DNA of 64,000 nt from Dipteris shenzhenensis. Its lineage: Eukaryota > Polypodiophyta > Polypodiopsida > Gleicheniales. Shown here piece after piece: positions 33,232 through 45,647 of the stretch. The stretch is from the NCBI GenBank assembly GCA_047967505.1, contig CM106540.1. One strand, written 5' to 3'. Under the pieces are notes generated by a model. That model had not been told where the DNA came from. It was given only the letters and a program-made list of their open reading frames with translations, and did no database searches. Within the stretch, counting starts at the first letter, position 1; each line of letters opens with the position of its first letter. The translations under genes were made by a program, and so were the position numbers.

Positions 33232-34680
33232 CCAAGTGATCTAGCTGAGCGTGTGTGAATGCTTGAAGCTCAGCAGCTCTGTGGGAAGAAGGAGAAGCTT
33301 TGTGGGTGACTTTACTTGCATCCAAGTGTGCAGAGACCTTGGAGGAACCTTTGCAAAAGTCACTTTGGCTTTGCGAAGTGGTTTTGAGAGCCTGTTAAGT
33401 GGTTTCAAAGAAAAAGTCGTTTTTTGAGCTTTTCCCTGTTCCGTTCGATGATAGAGACTCCGTATTGACTTGTAGAGGCAACTATTGCTTGCTTTTGGTG
33501 TCCACATTACTTTAGGAGCTTGGAAATACCTTCATTCTTGAATCTGGGATCATTCCATTGGATTTCTGACTCACTGTGTCAGTTTTTGCGTTTTTCTGCC
33601 CGGGTATTGGAACTCAAGTTTGGAGCAACCATTTGCAGATCTGTCAGTTCCGGTGGACTCAGGAGGTCCTAAAACTTCTATGTTGCTCATCATTCACACT
33701 CCGGTGGAGTTTAAAAATAGCTCTGTTTCAAAAAAACGTTTTTCAGCCCGTGTGTTGGACCCAGTGATTGAGACCACGGTTTCCAAAACCATCTATCCCA
33801 TTGCGTTTCGGACGCCCAAAAACCCCTACCTATCAATTCTTGTGTGATTCGGTGGAGTATTTTTAGAGTTATAGATCTCTGTGTATTCGATTTCATCTCT
33901 CTGTTATGCATTTTTCATTCTAAGGTTTTAAAACCTTAGATTTATGTCACATGGCAGTGGATAAGTGTTGACTCCCATTTCTCACACATCGGTTGGGATT
34001 TTGGAGTTCCGACAGAAGAGAGATATTTGCAGATTTTCTTGCTAAGTCCGATTATGCAATGGCGCCCATGTTTTGAGGCATCTCAAGTTCTATTTTCAGT
34101 AGCGGTCATTATCGTGGGACCATGATTTTTTGAGCACACCTTATGCAGATCACTCTGGTTGCAGTTTGAGCAGTGTACGCTCATTCGTGGTGTGCATTTG
34201 GTTGCAGTGGATGATTTATAGGCCATTTGGATGCATTGCGGTCCTTATTGGATGCGCTGATAGGCCCAAATTGCCTTGTGGGATGCTATTTTTATGGACG
34301 CTTTGCACATGAATGCTATTTTATGCTGAGGGACAGCTTTGACACATTGCAGGTGATGCACTGATAGTGCTATGCTCTCTTGGATGAGATATTATTAATA
34401 CATATGCCAGTGGACGGTGTTTATGCTTGAGTCATTTGGCACTTATTGGCATTTTGGATTGCCATTGCAGTTGGCATTTTCTTTTGGTCCAGATTTGCTC
34501 ATATGGATGCATAGTATATGCTAGTATATGCACATGAGTCAAATGCATCTTTTGATGCTTTGAGCTTTGAGTTTTGGTGATATTTCAGTCTATTGTGGCA
34601 TACACATTTGGGTGCACCTGGTATTTGGTGTGATTCTCTCTTGCAAGCCCTAGCATTTGGGATTTTGTTTCATTTGCATC

Positions 34681-35260
34681 ATGGCATCCTCTTCCATGTC
34701 TGAAAAGGAGTTTTTCAACATTAAAAAGTTTGATGGGACAAACTTTTCTTTGTGGAAAGAACAGATAAGGCATGTGCTTATTCAAAAGAAGCAGATTAAA
34801 CCCTTGACAGGGATTGAAGCTAAGCCTGCAAATATGTCTGAGGATGATTGGAATGAGTTGGATGCATTAGAAAAGTCTACTATTAGACTTCATCTTGCAG
34901 AGTCAGTTTATTTCACAGTAGTAAATGAGCAGACTACGGAAGATTTGTGGAAGAAACTATGTGCCACTTATGGAAAGGAAACTGCCTCTAATAAAGTTTA
35001 CCTCATGAAGAGGTTGTTTGAGCTGCAAATGAAGGAAGGGGTCTCCATTGCTTCTCACTTGAATGAATTCAATATTATTTTCAGCCAGCTTCAGGCTCAG
35101 AAGATGAATTTTGGTGCGGAGACTAAGGCAATATTTCTCTTATTTCATTACCATCCTCGTGGGATACCTTCCGTACAGTTGTTAGTAACTGTGCACCTGG
35201 CGGAGTACTGAAATTTGATGATGTTGTGGGTAGCTTGTTGGCCGAGGAGATTGGAAGTCT
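34681..35260 (+). pseudogene. Copia-C gag (capsid part)
   Basis: The likely start is ATG at 34681 (MASSSMSEKEFFNIKKFDG). The N-terminus FDGTNFSLWKEQIRHVL is the typical copia gag UBN2/DUF4219-like opening. The ESVYFTVVNEQTTEDLWKKL and LNEFNIIFSQLQ helices follow as usual. The frame breaks at about 35147 (expected SLPSSWDTFRTVV lies in another frame). It breaks again at about 35255, after which the polyprotein continues at 35261 with the nucleocapsid. Gag normally packages element RNA into cytoplasmic virus-like particles; this copy would give a truncated capsid of about 177 residues. Confidence 0.9.
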
Positions 35261-38200
35261 ATGGATGGCAACAAGCAGGATGCAGCCTTAAATGTGCAAA
35301 GGGGCAAATCACAGTTCAGGGGGAAGTCCCAAGACAGAGGGAAGTCTCGTAGCAAATCTAGGGCACGGAACATTGAGTGTTACCACTGTGGCAAGAAGGG
35401 CCATATGAAAAAGGATTGCTACAAGCTGAAAAGAGAGCAAAAGGATAAGAAAAAGAATGCAAATTGGGGTGCAAATCAAAAGGAAGAGAGTCCAAGGGAG
35501 GACAAAGGAAAAGTGAAGATCGAGGAGATCAATGCAGTCACACATGATAGTGACAATGATGTTCTCTTCATCTCTAGTTTATCTGCAGAGTTGCTTACCA
35601 CTTCAGATGATGCATATTCCCAGGATTGGATTTTGGATTCTGGTGCTTCATTTCATGTTACTCCCCATAGGGAATGGTTCTCCACTTATGACAGTGGAAA
35701 GACAGGTTGTGTGCATCTTGGAAATGACTATGCATGTGACATAGTGGGAGGAGGTGACATAAAGTTTTCTTTTGCAAATGGGTCTGCATTTGTTTTGAAA
35801 CATGTGAGACATGTGCCTAAGTTGACCAAGAGTCTTATTTCAGTGGGTCAGCTAGATGATGCTGGTTTTCACACCACTTTTGGCTTTCAGAGTTGGAAAA
35901 TTCAAAAGGGCTCTATGCTTTTGGCCAGGGGTGCCAAGTGTGGGACTTTGTATCCCTTACATGTATCAGGGGTATTTGATCATGTTGTTATAATAACCGA
36001 GCAGCCAAGCACTTCTTTGTGGCATTGCAGGTTGGGGCACATGAGCCAGAATGGAATGAAACTCTTATGCCATTTGGGTTATGTACCGCATTTGAGTTTC
36101 TCTGATTTTGAATTTTGTGAGCACTGTCTCTATGGGAAGCAGACTAAATCAGCCCATAAAAGAAGGGGAAAGAAAGAGTTTGAAAAGCTTGATTTGGTGC
36201 ATTCAGACGTATGTGGTCCCATGCCTACACGGTCATTAGGCGGGGCTGAATACTATGTGACATTCATTGATGATGCAACTAGGAAAGTGTGGGCTTATGC
36301 TATAGCTCAGAAGAGTGATGTGTTCCAGGTATTTCAAAAATGGCTGGCCTTGGTTGAGGATCAGTTAGGTAGAACGCTTAAATGCCTACGGACTGACAAT
36401 GGTGGAGAGTATCTCTCTCATGACTTTCAGCATTTCTGTGATATACATGGGATTAAGAGGGAGCTCACATCCCCTCGTACTCCAGAGCAAAATCCAGTTG
36501 CAGAAAAGATGAACCGTACCATTCAAGAAAGGTTGCAATGCATGCTTTCCAATGCAAGTCTTTCTGGTGGTTTTTGGGCTTAGGCAATGAAGACTGCAGT
36601 GCATGTGATCAATAGATCACCTGGTAAGAGTTTGGATGGTGGTATTCCTGAAGAGGCATGGAGTGGCAAGAAGCCCTCTTACTCTCATTTGCGTATATTT
36701 GGGTGTGAGGCATATGCACATGTGCCAAAAGAGCTTCGAAAGAAGCTAGATCCTAATTCTTGGAAATGCATCTTTCTGGGTTATGGTGAAAGTGGAGAGA
36801 TGGGCTATCATCTCTGCGATCCAGAAGCAAAGAAGATCATACGCAGCCATGATGTAGTCTTCAATGAGAAGAAGAGGCATAAGGCACCCATGAGGGATGT
36901 GGAAATGAGGAGAATCACTTTCCAAGATGTGAATCCACCTGCATATGTTGATAGACAGCAAGCTGTCCATGCACCAAATGTGCAAGAAATGGTACCACCA
37001 AGTACTCCCACAGGTATACAATCAAGGGTAGATGATGGATCATCTATTGGTGGAAATGCTGAGCCAAATGTGTCTGATATGCAAATGGGACAGCAAGCTG
37101 AAATGCCCTTGAGAAGATCATCTAGAGTGTCTAGACCGCCTTATAGGTTTGTTCCAGGGGTAGACTATGTGATGCTTACTGATTGCGGGGAGCCTTCTTG
37201 CTACAGAGAGGCTATGATGCATGAGGATCAACGCAAGTGGGAGTATGCTATGCAATCAGAGATGAGTTCACTTATGAAGAATAAGACTTGGGACTTGGTT
37301 TCTTTACCACATGGAAAGAAAGCATTGCCATGTAGATGGGTCTACAAAATGAAGGTCACAGGTGATGATGTGCCTAGGTACAAGGCCCGTTTGGTCGCTA
37401 AAGAGTTCAAGCAAGAGAAGGGTGTGGACTTTGATGAGATATTCTCTCCGATTGTGAAGATGACCACACTTAGATGCATGCTTGGACTAGTGGCATTAGA
37501 GGATATGGAGCTTATGCAGATGGATGTCAAGACAGCTTTCTTGCATGGGGATTTGCATGAGGAAATTTACATGGTGCAGCCGGAAGGCTTTGAAGAAAAG
37601 GGCAAAGAGCATTTAGTTTGCAAGCTGAAGAAGAGTCTTTATGGTCTTAAGCAAGCACCTAGAGAATGGTATCAGAAGTTTGATGCTTTCATTCGGTCCT
37701 AGGGTTTTAGAAGGAGTGAAATTGATCACTGCCTCTACACTAAAAGGGCTAAGGATAGTAGCCTGATAATCTTGGCACTATATGTGGATGATATGCTATT
37801 GGCTAGCAAGAATACTTATGAGCTAGATGCATTAAAGGTCAAGTTGCATGAGGCCTTTGCTATGAAGGATTTGGGACTTGCAGGTCATATTCTTGGTATG
37901 CGCATCACGTGTGATCGGAGTAGGAAACTCCTTTGGCTTTCACAAAAAGAGTATGTTACAAAAGTATTGCAGCGTTTCAATATGGAGGGGGGGAAGGCAG
38001 TGAGTACTCCATTGCCTCCATATGTGAAACTGAGTCATACAGATAGTCCCAAATCAAATGAGGAAAGGGACATGATGGCCAAGGTTCCTTATGCATCAGC
38101 AGTTGGGAGTCTTATGTATGCTATGATAGCTACTAGACTAGACATTGCATTTGCAGTGGGAGTTGTTAGCCGGTATATAGCTAATCCAGGAAAGAGGCAT

Positions 38201-38695
38201 TGGGAGGCAGTTAAGTGCATCATGAGGTACATGAAGGGTACCAAGGAGATGTGCATCTACTTTGGTAAAGGAGACATGCGTGTACTTGGGTACATAGATT
38301 TAGACTATGCAGGGCATGTGGATAGTAGGAGATCCACTTCTGGTTATGTGTTCACCTTTGCAGGTGGTGCAGTGTCGTGGATGTCTCGTGCACAGAAGTG
38401 CGTGGCTTTGTCTACCACAGAGGCTGTTGCAGCCACAGAGGGTTGCAAGGAGGCTATATGGCTTGATCGGCTAGTGGGAGATTTGGGGATTCATATAGGT
38501 GTACCGACATTGCATAGTGATTCCATGAGTGCTATTCAGCTAGCATGGAATCCGATCTTTCATGCAAAGACCAAACACATTGAGGTCAGGTACCATTTCA
38601 TCAGGGAGGTACTTGAGGACAAGCGCATAGAGCTTGTCAAGGTTCATAGAGATGATAACCCTGTAGATATGCTGATGAAGAGTCTACCTAGTTAG
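35261..38695 (+). pseudogene. Copia-C nucleocapsid-protease-integrase-RT-RNase H polyprotein
   Basis: One frame spans 1144 codons. In order it has a basic linker and CCHC zinc knuckle (35378-35419, CYHCGKKGHMKKDC), aspartic protease DSGA (35636-35647) and GAG-pre-integrase (LWHCRLGHMS, CEHC). The integrase DDE core follows (DLVHSDVCG, LRTDNGGEY, AEKMNRTIQ), then RT (MDVKTAFLHGDL, YVDD at 37781-37792) and RNase H (LDYAGHVD, DSMSAIQLA). Lesions are TAG at 36581-36583 (integrase FWAE), TAG at 37700-37702 (RT) and a six-base in-frame deletion turning STTEAEY into STTEA, which removes a conserved RNase H glutamate. All other catalytic motifs are intact, so loss of function is recent. This copy is the best reference for Copia-A and Copia-B. 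Confidence 0.95.
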
Positions 38696-38787
38696 CGGTT
38701 TGAGTATTGTTGTGTATTGATGGGCATTGGATAGTATGCTCACTGGTTGTTCTCCCTTAAAGGCACATTGTCCTTTAAGTGGGAGGT

Positions 38788-38958
38788 TGTGGGGGTTAAA
38801 GGTCACTGTGCCTTTACCCCGATTATGTACAATACTCAAACACATATATAAATGAATGAAAAAGAAGATTAGGGTGGTTCTGCACCCACCAAAACTTGTG
38901 TGGCTCTCTGTTTCTCTCTCTCCCTCTTCCGTTCTTGCTTCCGTTGAGAGCACTCTCA
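38788..38958 (+). repeat. Copia-C 3' LTR
   Basis: 171 bp. It is the partner of the LTR at 33047, with about five substitutions. Confidence 0.97.
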
Positions 38959-38963
38959 AAATG

Positions 38964-39371
38964 AAAACTCCTTTGCAAGCTTCTCTCGCCAAGGATAGTC
39001 ACTAAATATTGATGGGTCAAGACACCCGGCTACAGGCAAGCTCTAGGATTCTTTGGCTTCACACGTGTCGATGTGGCTATACTTGCACTAGTAATGCACA
39101 AAGGGTGGTATTGGTGTCTACATGCAAGCATGTAGACACAAACCAAATCCTCACCCTCGAATGGTAAACCACAAGCAAAAAATTCCCCATAGAAAGCAAT
39201 GTTGTTGAGCCCATTCAGATTATGGGCTGTGGGCTCTATAGTAAACACGTCACCAACCTTGAGCTCTTGTACTAATGCCTCTGTAAACAGACATTGTCTC
39301 TCCACATCTACAACTGTGGTCATAGTAGCTTCATATATTTTCTGCATGGGCATATTGAATATAAGAAACAA
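38964..39371 (-). pseudogene. Frame with CRHQYHPLC motif interrupted by Copia-C
   Basis: The minus-strand frame 39371-39030 reads VDVERQCLFTEALVQELKVG, then NNIAFYGEFFACGLPFEGED and CVYMLACRHQYHPLC. It has a Cys/His cluster reminiscent of a RING-type or similar zinc module in which only part of the ligand set is present. Below 39046 another frame (GCLDPSIFSDYPWREKLAKE) is open up to the AAATG target site and continues at 33046. It is co-oriented with the transposase-like core. I do not recognise the family. Coding origin is supported by composition, not by a known domain. Confidence 0.4.
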
Positions 39372-39429
39372 ATAAAGAGAAGGAACAGATAATTAATTTC
39401 ACTATGCACACACCTAGAAATCAAGCAAA

Positions 39430-40290
39430 GTGATGATGAGACTTGCACAGTTCTTTAAAGTGTTTTCAAAGTGGATTGAAGCACTTTAAAGTACTTTGAA
39501 ATACGTATCTTGAAACACATTTAAAAAGTACTCTGAAGCACTTTCAAGTAATTTGAAGCACTTTCAAGCACTTTGCAACACATTGAAGAAGTACTCTAAA
39601 GCACTTTCAAGTACATTGAAGTGCTTGGAAGTACTTTAAAGCACTTTTAAGTCTAATTGAAGTACTTTATGTACTTTGAAGCATGTCAAGCACACTAAAA
39701 AAGCGATTCAAGTACCCGAAATTGGGCCAAAAGCAGCTTGAAGTTCTTTTAAGCTTTGAAGTTTGCTTAAGTGCTATGACCCATTAGCACTTTCAGATGA
39801 TTGAACACACTTTCAGGTGGTTGGAATCCCTTCCAAGCAATTTGAGATGCATGAAAGCACTTTCAAGTACTTTGAAATGTATAATATGCTTTCTAGCACA
39901 TTGAAAAGGCATTTTCAAATGACTAAAGCACATTCAAGTGCCCAGCAGAATTGGGCCAAAAGCCCTTTGAAGTGCTTTTAGGCTCTAAATCATGATTTTT
40001 AGCACATTGAAGTGCTTTCAAGTGCTATGAACAATAATAAAAAAGCACTTTCAGATGATTGAAAGCACTTTCAGGTGACTGGAATCCCTTCCAAGCAATT
40101 TAAGGTGCATGAAAGCACTTTCAAGTGGCTGGAAGGACTTTCAGGTGTCTGCTACTTCCTATTGTGTTTTCCAAAACTTGAAAGCTATGTTGGAAAGCAT
40201 TTTCAAGTGTATAAATGCCATACATTTTGCTAGAAGCAATTCCAATTTATGTAAGGACTTAAAAGTGCTCCTTTCAAGAGCTTTAAAGTA
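39430..40290. repeat. Degenerate minisatellite of AAGCACTTTCAAGT words
   Basis: Over about 860 bp the words GAAGCACTTT, TTCAAGTACTTTGAA and AAAGCACTTTC recur dozens of times at irregular 10-20-bp spacing, and longer blocks repeat (for example GCACTTTCAGATGATTGAA at two places). The word is partly self-complementary (AAAGTACTTT), so the strand can fold on itself. It separates two coding remnants of the minus-strand cluster and may be an intron expansion. Confidence 0.85.
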
Positions 40291-40499
40291 AAATAGAGAA
40301 AATAATTTTGAGTTTTTGTTACCTGTAGTGACTCCAGATTTTCCTTCACTGGTGAGTGGCAGTCTACATCAACCCCACAAAATCCCAAGCCCTTCTCACT
40401 CAACTGAATTTGTGCCTCTACCCTTTCAACGGCCACTTGGTTGGGCTTCGACGATGCCTATATAGCAGCCATCTATTTCTAGTTCTGGCAAGAATAATT

Positions 40500-41160
40500 T
40501 AGCTGTACTAGAAGCACCTTCCAATCAAAACAAAGCATCTCTTTTTCCTTTGCACTCAGCTTTTGCTTTCCTTGAGGCTTCTTCCTTTCAGCAAAGCTGA
40601 GTTTCACACTCGTAAGCATTGCCTCCGCACTCTACATGTTTTACTGAAGGTGGTGTGAGCTTCTTCTCTTTCACATGCAAAGGCTTGCATTCTGGAGTGT
40701 CCAATGGGGGCATTGACCTCCCTGTACTTGAATAAGATTTTACTGGATCATCTAACTTCCTATTGAAGCCACTTGCTTGGGCCATAACCATCTTCAAAAC
40801 ATTTTTACCAAAAATCGCCTAGGCAATTTGGTGCTCTTTTGGGTCATCTTTGGGTGCTTTGCATTTTTCAAACACAAAGCACTTTGCGAACTTGGTGGTG
40901 AGCTCATTGTTGGGAAGAATCCCACGATAAACTCTTTAATAAAGTAGCCGGCACTCATCCAAAAACTTAGGGTGAAGCATGAAAATTTTTTGCCCTTTAT
41001 GTGGCTACTAGAGAACACCGTCAACCACTAAGTCTCTGGGATATCCATGTCACTTATATGTATCGGGAGGTTGCCTAACAAGCTGAGTCCATACTCTGCA
41101 TTCAATTGGTTCGCTGTATAGCAAAACTGAGTGAGACGAGGATATTCAAGCACTTCCTGC
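40500..41160 (-). pseudogene. Decayed unrecognised gene, minus strand
   Basis: One segment near 41150-41030 reads EYPRLTQFCYTANQLNAEYG and LSLLGNLPIHISDMDIPET. A second long frame follows in another phase: FMLHPKFLDECRLLY, RVYRGILPNNELTTKFAKCF, VFEKCKAPKDDPKEHQIA, KMVMAQASGFNRKLDDPVKS and HVECGGNAYECETQLC. At least five stops interrupt it. The sequence is clearly protein-derived but belongs to no family I can name. It is upstream of, and parallel to, the other minus-strand remnants (39371-29965), so it may be the 5' part of the same large mobile unit or gene. Confidence 0.45.
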
Positions 41161-41401
41161 ATGAAACCAAACAACAAAATGAAGAGTCAGGACTGAGAAT
41201 GAGAATGAGGACTGTGTGCCTCTATTAGAATCACATATGATCAATGAAGGATAGAAACAACTTACCTTGTGAAAAGAATTTTAACGTAGTTGTTCTGGTG
41301 TCATCAAGGCACTTGCACACTTTCTCGGCAGAGTCTTTAATCTGTACAGCTATTTGTTTAGGATGTCATGAGAAAGAGAGTCCTGGAACAACTGTAGATG
41401 C

Positions 41402-41405
<4 letters not shown>

Positions 41406-41449
<44 letters not shown>
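41406..41449. repeat. (GA)n microsatellite
   Basis: About 22 uninterrupted GA units. Confidence 0.97.
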
Positions 41450-41450
<1 letters not shown>

Positions 41451-41525
41451 CTCAAAGTGAGAGTAGAGTGAAGTGGAGAGTAGAGTGAAGTGGCACGTCT
41501 GGGGGATACCCTGCACTTCTTCATC

Positions 41526-41615
41526 ATATCGTTTATTGAAATTCTAAAACCCTTTCCCCCATGTTGGAAAATATCGTTTATTGAAATTCTAAAACCCTTC
41601 CCCCCATGTGAAAGC
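41526..41615. repeat. 47-bp tandem duplication
   Basis: ATATCGTTTATTGAAATTCTAAAACCC occurs at 41526 and again at 41573, each followed by a C-run and CATG. It lies just ahead of the Copia-D gag remnant. Confidence 0.85.
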
Positions 41616-44600
41616 CTTCAAAAAACGAGAAAAGTGGTACCACCTATCCATGCTTTCACCCATTGCCATCCAATGGCAAATTCCAACACTAGAAGAGTTA
41701 CAGTTAGTGTTACTTGGTGAAGAACTCAGGACTCAGGCCATTCAAGCAAATAAATGTCATTCCAATAATCAAGCATTCATAGCTTCAGACAGAGGTAGAG
41801 ACAGAGGCAAAGCATCTCAAAGAAGTGGTCATCATCATCAAACCCAACATCATCAGCAACATCCACAACAACATCAACATTTGCATTCAAGAGAAAATCA
41901 TTGTAATCGAGGAAGATTTCAAGGAAGGGGGAATGCATCCACCAACATGTCAAACATTCAACACAACTATTGTCATAAGTTTGGACACTATGAAAGAGAT
42001 TGCCACAAGAAATAGTATGGCCAAGGAGGTCAATCTACAAGAAATTGAGGGAATTTTCGTGGAAGAGGAAATCACCATGGTGGAAATCAAAGTCACAGTC
42101 TCATTATGCCAATGAACCTTAAAATAAATCTCGTAAGTGATGACATGCAAAAGGCTAACACAGTGTACATTGACACTGATTGTAATTCCAAAGGGGAATG
42201 TAGCTACCAAGTTGATCATCCGGATCAAGATCCTTGGTACATAGACAATCGTGCATCATCGCCCATGACAACGCATCAGGAATGGTTTACAAGATGAAAC
42301 CATTAAAGGATAGAAGAATGTTATCTAGATGGCAGATAACACACCAAATCTAGCTCAAGGGAAAGGTTTTGTTCCTATAACAATTTCATGGTACAAAAGG
42401 ATTGGTGAAAGATGTACTTTATGTTCCAAAGCTCAGCAAGAACCTCTTGTCAGTTGGGCAAATGATGGAACACAACTATTAAGTCCATTTGATGGAGATG
42501 AATGCACAATTAGAGACAAATAAAGAGGATATCAGCTAGCATTAATAGTATTCATGGAAGGGCTCTTGTTCAAAATGCTAGCTTCAGTGTCAGACATGCA
42601 TGCCATGTCAGCTCAGCAGCAACCAATGCCAATTTCCACAATTTGGCATAAGAGATATGGACATGTCAATTTCAAACGCTTGATGCAGCTAAGAAATTAG
42701 AATATGGAAATTGGAATTCCTAAACTAGAATTTCTTGGAAAATTGATACATACAGATGTATGGGGTTATGCACAGACCTGCAACATTAATGGTTCACTTT
42801 ACTACTTGACGTTCATCGACAATTACAACAAATATTGTTGGGTCTATTTTCTTAAAGAGAAATCTGAAGTCTTTTCCAGAATTCAAGAATTCAAAGCCAT
42901 GGTAAGGAACCAGATAGGCAAAAAGATCAAAGTCATGAGATCAGACAAATGAGGTGAATACATGTCTTCAACATTCATGAACTTTTGTAGAAGTAATGGC
43001 ATTCGAAGACAATTCACATATGCAGATACTCCTCAACAAAATGCAATAGCTGAAAAGAGGAATAGTACTTTAGTAGACAGTGCTAGAGCAATGCTCAGTG
43101 AGAAGCATATTTCAAATCAATATTGGCAGAAGCAACTGCCACTACAAGCTACTTACTTAATCAACTTCTGATCAAACCAATTCAGGTTAAGACACCTTAT
43201 GAAGCATTCATCGGTTACAAGCCATGCATTGGACATCTCTACATATTTGGTTGCATATCATATGCCCACATACGTGATGATGATTGCAAAAAGTTGGATG
43301 TGAAGTCACATAAATGCATCATGGTTGGCTACTGTGAAGAAAGCAAAGTATTCAAGTTATATGATCCTATTAATCGAAAGGTCATTATCTCCAAGGATGT
43401 AATTTCTTATGAAGAATCAAATGGACAACATCAAATACATAGGAGATGGTCACACCGATTACACAACCACCTATAGAAATGATTGATGAAGAAGAGCAAG
43501 AATTGCCAGAGAATCCTATAGAGGAGCGACAACTCAGACGGTCTACGAGAGAAACCAGACCACGAAGGAGATTGACATATGCTCAAAAAGGGAAAGCAAT
43601 TCAGACTGAAACCACCAATTATGCTCTTATGACTACCATCATGGCTACAGAAGAGCTAGTGTACTTTGAAGATGCAGTTGACAAGCCAGAATGACAAACT
43701 GCTATGAATGAAGAAATGGAAGCTTTGTACAAAACAATACTTGTGATTTATGTGACCTTCCACTAGGAAAGAAGGGCATTGCAAACAAATGGGTTTACAA
43801 AGTGAAATGAAATCATTGAAAGATACAAATCCAGATTAGTTGTAAAAGGTTTAGCATAGCAATACGGTCAAGACTATGATGAGACTTATGCTCCAGTAGC
43901 AAAGATGGATTCCATAAGATTTTTGATATTACTAGCGACACTCAAAAAATGGAATGTGTACCAGCTAGATGTCAAGAATGCTTTCTCAATGGTTACCTAG
44001 ACGAGGAAGTATACATGCAGCAAGCAGCAAGGTATGAAAGAGCATCAGGTTTGCCATCTCAAGAAAAGTCTATATGGCTTAAAACAAGCACCTAGAAGTT
44101 GGTATAGCATAATCGACAAGTGCTAATTTGGGATACATAAAGTCCAATGCAAATCATACTCTCTACTACAAAGTGCAAGGGAAAGACATTACTATTGCAA
44201 TTTTGTATGTAGATGATCTGATTGTGATAGGAAGAAATGAAAGCTTCATCAAGAAGTTGAAACAAGACTTATTTGCAGATCTTGGACTTAGCACTATTGT
44301 CTTTAGTATTGAGGTTTCAAGAGACTTAGACATCACCTTCATGAGCCAGTAGAAATATATGGATAGTCTCCTAAAGAAGTTTCATATGGCAGATTGCAAG
44401 ATTGCAACCACTCCCATGGAACAAAGTTTGAAACTTACTAAAGATCTAGAAAAGCCTATCATTAATGACAAGACTATTAGTAGTTCATCGGATCTCTTAT
44501 GTATCTGACTATCACAAGGCCAGATATTTATCATGTGGTAAATTCACTTGCACACTTTATGGCAAATCCACAATATCTTAGTGGAATGTAGCCAAAAGAT

Positions 44601-45050
44601 TCTCAAGGTACATCAGAGATACAAAACAGTTTGGAGCAGAACACAGAGGAAGTCATTTAAGGTTTCATGGATAATGTGGCAATGACTATGTAGGAGATCA
44701 TGGGACCAGTAGATCCACACAAGGATATGCATTTTTCCTTGGTTAAGGTGCTATATCATGGTTGTCAAACAAGCAGCCAACTGTTTCTTTGTCTTCAATA
44801 GAAGCATAATATAGGGCACTCACAATAGGTGCATGTAAGGCTATATGGCTTAGAAGACTATTGTCATAAACAGATTACTTTGATGAGTCAAAGCCAACAA
44901 CCATATACTATGCTAATCAATCGGCTCAGCATTAGCCAAGAATTCAATATATCACTCCAAGACAAAGCACATTGATTTCAAAGAGCACTTCATCAGAGAA
45001 AGAGTGTTACTTGGCGACATCACATTTGCAACATTGTGACAACAAAGAGA
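41608..45050 (+). pseudogene. Copia-D polyprotein, heavily decayed
   Basis: The order is gag tail with a His/Gln-rich linker and a damaged zinc knuckle (NYCHKFGHYERDCHKK, first Cys shifted). Next is a protease remnant (WYIDNRASSPMTTHQEWF, the DSG triad altered). Then come GAG-pre-integrase (IWHKRYGHVNF), integrase (LIHTDVWG, MRSDK then stop, TPQQNAIAEKRN), RT (IAILYVDDLIVIGRN, active site at 44206-44217) and an RNase H end (SKTKHIDFKEHFIRE near 44960). Stops and frameshifts occur every few hundred bases. YYLTFIDNYNKYCWVYFLK wording places it in a different copia lineage from A, B and C. Its 5' LTR is not visible. Confidence 0.9.
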
Positions 45051-45647
45051 ATGTTGCAGCCCATTGATTTTTATATCCTTACCTATCCTAAAAAAGTTCA
45101 TAAATATGCCCCAAATGCCACTCACTTATACATGCCAAGAAATGAGCTGCTTCATGAATCCTTGAAAATTAGAGCCTAGTTTAATGCATATGCTCACTGT
45201 TGTGGGTAGAGGTTCACTATAGCAATGTTGATTTGTAATTCAAAGGTGGTCTCATTGCCTTTCCTACCTGTGCAATGGCCTATGGTGTATACAAAGAGCA
45301 TGATAAGGCATCAACAAAATGGATACACAGTTGTCACGATGAAGAAGACCAAAATGATCTTTCAAATAGAAAAACAAGATACAGATAAGGATGAACATAG
45401 TGAATGTGCTTGCATTCAATATCTCATTCTCAAGGTATACACGTTGCATGGACAAAGAAGACAAAACAATTACCAAACCGCTTGAAAAAGAGCTTTTTGA
45501 ATCACCAACAAGCTCTTCGTTTGACGCAGAGGAAGGACATTCCCATTAAAGGGGTGTGATGGATGTAATGTTCAGTCCTTCTTCGATTCCCATAATCACC
45601 ATCTTGAGGGAAGGCCTACTTGATGATGTTGGTCTTGAGGGAAGGTG
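45051..45647. other. Copia-D 3' untranslated region
   Basis: No domain is visible. The last bases before 45648 (GAGGGAAGG) look like a polypurine tract. A second similar GAGGGAAGG lies about 30 bases earlier. Confidence 0.4.

Larger units (their letters stand above)
33047..38958 (+). mobile_element. Copia-C, structurally complete Ty1/copia retrotransposon
   Basis: This is a 5912-bp element with 171-bp LTRs at 33047-33217 and 38788-38958. A perfect 5-bp target duplication AAATG flanks it (33042-33046 and 38959-38963). The initiator tRNA-Met PBS TGGTATCAGAGC lies at 33220-33231, and the polypurine tract GTGGGAGGT at 38779-38787. By eye the LTRs differ at about five positions, so the insertion is young. 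A long untranslated leader (33232-34680) precedes gag; integrase lies before RT, which fixes the superfamily as copia. Gag has frameshifts, and pol has two TAG stops and a small RNase H deletion, so this copy is not autonomous. It is inserted antisense into the minus-strand cluster at 29900-41160. Confidence 0.97.

Noticed and set aside
39430-40290. CRISPR-like or centromeric satellite
   Set aside because: Word spacing is irregular and there is no fixed unit.
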